Assembly: GCA_944322945.1 (NCBI GenBank)
Contig: CALUQN010000004.1
Span: 62,001 to 126,000, forward strand
Source of the DNA: Candidatus Gastranaerophilales bacterium
GTDB taxonomy: Bacteria > Cyanobacteriota > Vampirovibrionia > Gastranaerophilales > Gastranaerophilaceae
DNA: 64,000 nucleotides
Direction of reading: 5' to 3'
Part shown: positions 61,447-64,000 of the stretch, one piece after another
Layout: the number at the start of each line of letters is the position of its first letter
Numbering within the stretch: position 1 is the stretch's first letter
The notes under the pieces: generated by a model
What the model was told of the DNA's origin: nothing
Database searches by the model: none
The model's input: the letters and a program-made list of their open reading frames with translations, nothing else
Program-made: the position numbers and the translations under genes

Positions 61447-62360
61447 TATTCAAACAATGCGTTAATAAATTCTTCCGAATTAAATGTTTTTAAATCTTCC
61501 ATTTTTTCGCCGACACCAACAAGTTTTACGGGCAGCTTCATTTCTTTTGCAACCGCGAGTACAATTGCGCCTTTAGCGGAGCCGTCAAGTTTTGTGAGTG
61601 CAACGGAGGTGATATTTACGGCTTCCGTGAAAACTTTTGCCTGCTGCAAGCCGTTTTGTCCGGTATTTGCGTCAAGCACCAGAATGCTTTCGCGCAATGC
61701 TTCCGGCGCGTTTTTATCTATTACATTTTTAATTTTTGAGAGTTCTTCCATCAGGTTGAATTTATTCTGGAGCCTGCCTGCCGTATCAACAAGGATTACG
61801 TCATAATTTTCGTTTTTGGCTTTTTGGATGGCTTCATAGACAACTGACGCCGGATCGGCTTTGTCGCGGCGGACAATATCTGCACCTGCACGTTTTGACC
61901 AGATGTCGAGCTGTTCTTCCGCTGCTGCACGGAAGGTGTCGCCTGCGGCTATCAGAACTTTCTTTCCTTCATTTTTAAACTTGTATGCGAGTTTTGCAAT
62001 CAGAGTTGTTTTGCCTGCTCCGTTTACGCCTGCGATAAAATAAATATTCAAAGCGTCAGGCGTGTAATTTAATACATTTGAACCCGCGTCCGATAATGTT
62101 TTCAAAAATTCCGTTCTCAAATACTCCTTAACCTGTGACGGTTTAATCTTATCCTGATTGCGGAGTTTGTCAACGAGTTCCGCGGCGTAATTTACACCCA
62201 AATCCGCGCTAATCAGGGTATCTTCCATGTCATCAAGTACAAATTCCGAAAACTCTTCTTCCTCGGAAACTGTGTTCACTACATTCCCGACAAGTGCCTG
62301 TGCGGTATTTGCTACCGTTTGTTTAAGATCATTAAATTTTTCAGAAAAGAATTTGAACAT
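61446..62360 (-). CDS. ftsY: Signal recognition particle receptor FtsY
   Basis: 304 residues. Membrane receptor for the SRP, targeting proteins to SecYEG. Short acidic N-terminus (about 1-60), N helical bundle, then the GTPase: G1 GVNGAGKTTLIAKLA (111-125), G2 GDTFRAAAEEQL, G3 VDTAGRLQNK, G4 TKLDGSAKG and a GVGEKMEDLKTF end. NG domain complete; the long acidic A domain of E. coli is absent, as in many bacteria. Followed by the M14 peptidase with one-base overlap. Confidence 0.97.
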   Translation of the reverse strand: MFKFFSEKFNDLKQTVANTAQALVGNVVNTVSEEEEFSEFVLDDMEDTLISADLGVNYAAELVDKLRNQDKIKPSQVKEYLRTEFLKTLSDAGSNVLNYTPDALNIYFIAGVNGAGKTTLIAKLAYKFKNEGKKVLIAAGDTFRAAAEEQLDIWSKRAGADIVRRDKADPASVVYEAIQKAKNENYDVILVDTAGRLQNKFNLMEELSKIKNVIDKNAPEALRESILVLDANTGQNGLQQAKVFTEAVNITSVALTKLDGSAKGAIVLAVAKEMKLPVKLVGVGEKMEDLKTFNSEEFINALFE

Positions 62361-62656
62361 ACAGAAATTTTACCATGAAAACAGAAGAGTAAACAGTTAC
62401 ACGGAACGGGGATATAGCAAGTTCCGCAGATACTATAAAAATTTCGTCATTCTGAGGGCTTTAGCCCGAAGAATCATAATTATATTCATATACTTCTCTA
62501 ACGCTCAGTATGACGCGGTTTTGTAAATTGAGGCGGGATTTGCCAGATATGTCCCGTTTGTATATTTGAATGCCGGGATGGCAATTTTCAGGAACAAAAT
62601 GTTTTTATTTAATCATAAAAGGTATTTTTTTAACAAAGTAAAAGGACACGGGGAAA
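62361..62656. other. Gap with one repeat copy
   Basis: TTCTGAGGGCTTTAGCCCGAAGAATC (about 62451-62476), shared with 12342-12368; the hairpin inside is GGGCTTTAGCCC. Remaining sequence is AT-rich and presumably carries promoters for ftsY (minus) and the metalloprotease (plus). Confidence 0.6.
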
Positions 62657-63886
62657 ATGAAAGCAGTCGGAAAAGTTGCAGTCAAATTGTATGAGTATCT
62701 AGGAGCGTCAAAACAAGCGGCGCGTACAGCGTCAAAGGGAACGGCAAAACAATTTTCGCAAATACTATCGGGTAAGTCACGAAAGGAAAAGAAAGAATTT
62801 TTAAAAGCACTTGAAAGGCTTGCTGATGACACAAAGAAACCGGGAAATGCTTCCGATATAATATTTAAGACTTTAACCAAAGGTAAAGAAGGTAATGACC
62901 GCCGCATTGCTGTAGGGCATTATAATGAAATAACGCTGCGGTTAGGTTTCCGTCGTTCTATGAACAATATAAGCGTAGAATTGCCTAAAATCATAGAAAG
63001 TTCAATGAAAAGCTGTATTGACGATGCAGTCCGGAAGGTAATGAGTCCTGAGAATATGAACAAAATGGTCAATGAAGCTCTAAAGGAAGCACGCAAGCAA
63101 GCTATGCAAGATGCAGCCACTATGCTTTATCGTTTTGCGGCTTCTCCTATTAATCTGGTAAGGCGCGCATTTATCCCAAAAGGAAAACGAACAACACTCA
63201 CTGAACTTATCAGAAAACCTAAAGAACAGTTTAAAGATGCCTATTATTCAAAACTTTTGGAGCAAAAAGGATTGATTGGGCGCGCCCCTCAAAAGGCAGT
63301 AGTAACCAAAGATTCCGCTGGGCTGCATGTAGAAACTCTTCTTGGCGGACAATCTGTTGAAGGTGGTTTTAACGGGTTTAATAATACCATATCTTATACA
63401 AAAGAATTTTCTTCAATGCCGCGGAGCATTCAGGCTAACATGTTGACCCACGAGCTTCGTCATTTTGAGCAGGCTGATCAGATTATCAGAACTTTCGGGA
63501 TAGAAAGATATATTCAGGCAAAAAAAACAAATTTATTTAAACAATTTTCACAAATGTCGCAATATAAAAACGCTTCACGGGAACAAATAAGTGCGGCAGT
63601 TGATGAATGGCTGATTCAAAACAATTACACTGATGACGTAATAAAAGCAGCATTTGCAAAATCAATTTCTGCACCGCGAATCAATCCGGCGTCTGCTAAA
63701 GGTCAAAGAGCACAAAAATATCTGGAAGCTACAGAAAATTATCAGGGGTTGAAAAAGGATAATTTCTTAACTACCGCTACGAAAGAATATCTGGAAAATC
63801 CTATGGAAGTAGAAGCATATTCAATGGGTAAAAAAGCAGGGCGTCAGGTCGGCATCATTGAAGATTTGAATTTGATGTACATATAG
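62657..63886 (+). CDS. Putative zincin-type metalloprotease of unknown family
   Basis: 409 residues. The middle has THELRHFEQAD (His265-Glu266-x-x-His269: HExxH), and a later ENPMEVEAY (about 380-388), which could give the third (Glu) metal ligand. This order is seen in gluzincin-type and DUF4157-like peptidases. The N-terminal 200 residues are helical and highly basic, with no signal peptide or membrane helix. The length and basic charge might suit a secreted effector or a DNA-associated protease, but this is unproven. Nothing about its targets is known. Confidence 0.6.
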   Translation: MKAVGKVAVKLYEYLGASKQAARTASKGTAKQFSQILSGKSRKEKKEFLKALERLADDTKKPGNASDIIFKTLTKGKEGNDRRIAVGHYNEITLRLGFRRSMNNISVELPKIIESSMKSCIDDAVRKVMSPENMNKMVNEALKEARKQAMQDAATMLYRFAASPINLVRRAFIPKGKRTTLTELIRKPKEQFKDAYYSKLLEQKGLIGRAPQKAVVTKDSAGLHVETLLGGQSVEGGFNGFNNTISYTKEFSSMPRSIQANMLTHELRHFEQADQIIRTFGIERYIQAKKTNLFKQFSQMSQYKNASREQISAAVDEWLIQNNYTDDVIKAAFAKSISAPRINPASAKGQRAQKYLEATENYQGLKKDNFLTTATKEYLENPMEVEAYSMGKKAGRQVGIIEDLNLMYI

Positions 63887-63913
63887 TTTTAAATCTCCGG
63901 TTAATGAAAAAAA

Positions 63914-64000
63914 CTATATTATGTCATCATCTAAAATGAAATCGTGTCCCATATTGTGCATTAAACTTAGATATGCGCTGTAATAAGTGTTCATCATATC
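63914..64000 (-). CDS. C-terminal end of an unknown protein (partial)
   Basis: Minus-strand open frame from the window edge to a TAG (63914-63916), 28 residues including YYSAYLSLMHNMGHDFILDD. Too short for identification; it may simply be a chance frame, although its end lies convincingly 27 bases after the metalloprotease stop. Confidence 0.35.
   Translation of the reverse strand, partial: DMMNTYYSAYLSLMHNMGHDFILDDDII

Overview
The window reads as a chromosome segment of an AT-rich, Gram-negative (diderm) bacterium, most likely an uncultured gut relative of the Cyanobacteria (Vampirovibrionia/Melainabacteria, order Gastranaerophilales). This is an inference from gene content, not a database result. 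The grounds are: kdsA and an LptF/G-type permease (lipopolysaccharide); pheS and pheT in separate places, as in Cyanobacteria; many lineage-style proteins with no recognisable family; a set of small proteins with a short Asn-rich N-terminus followed by an F-x-G/A motif; and dense palindromic intergenic repeats.

Layout. 1-7416 is the edge of a phage structural module, all on the + strand: probable coat C-terminus, holin-like and scaffold-like proteins, tail adaptor, small terminase, an acetyltransferase, portal, large terminase and a small membrane protein. No integrase is inside the window. 7452-9215 is a single gene with a near-perfect sigma-28 (flagellar) promoter. 9233-13591 holds spmA-spmB, a zinc-ribbon protein, a TspO-like protein, an XRE regulator divergent from a type IV pilin-like protein, and plsY. 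13733-19713 is an envelope cluster: VirB10-like, VWA, FHA-like polytopic and three TonB-C-like proteins, plus an unlisted 45-residue membrane protein. 19903-23346 has three lineage-type unknowns.

23490-29747 holds speD, an OmpR-type regulator, a phosphoesterase, ispG, and an exported protein/TPR/GHL10-hydrolase operon. 29882-33934 is gatB, a SIS isomerase and a membrane glycosyltransferase. 33931-42848 holds pheS, an MBL hydrolase, kdsA, an S4 protein, a second phosphoesterase, a CorC/HlyC protein and gyrA. 42849-47730 is repeat-rich and holds three of the F-x-G proteins. 47731-63886 has tRNA-Ser(CGA), a nitroreductase, pheT, tmk, map, adk, an LptF/G permease, a lytic transglycosylase, a LysM protein with the second sigma-28-like promoter, an M14 peptidase, ftsY and a putative zinc metalloprotease.

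How it fits together. Housekeeping genes (translation, nucleotide, isoprenoid, lipid and LPS synthesis) are interleaved with envelope genes. The most interesting items are the two matching sigma-28-type promoters, the F-x-G N-terminal family, the TonB-C/VWA/FHA envelope cluster, and the layered families of intergenic repeats. I saw no CRISPR array, insertion sequence or rRNA.
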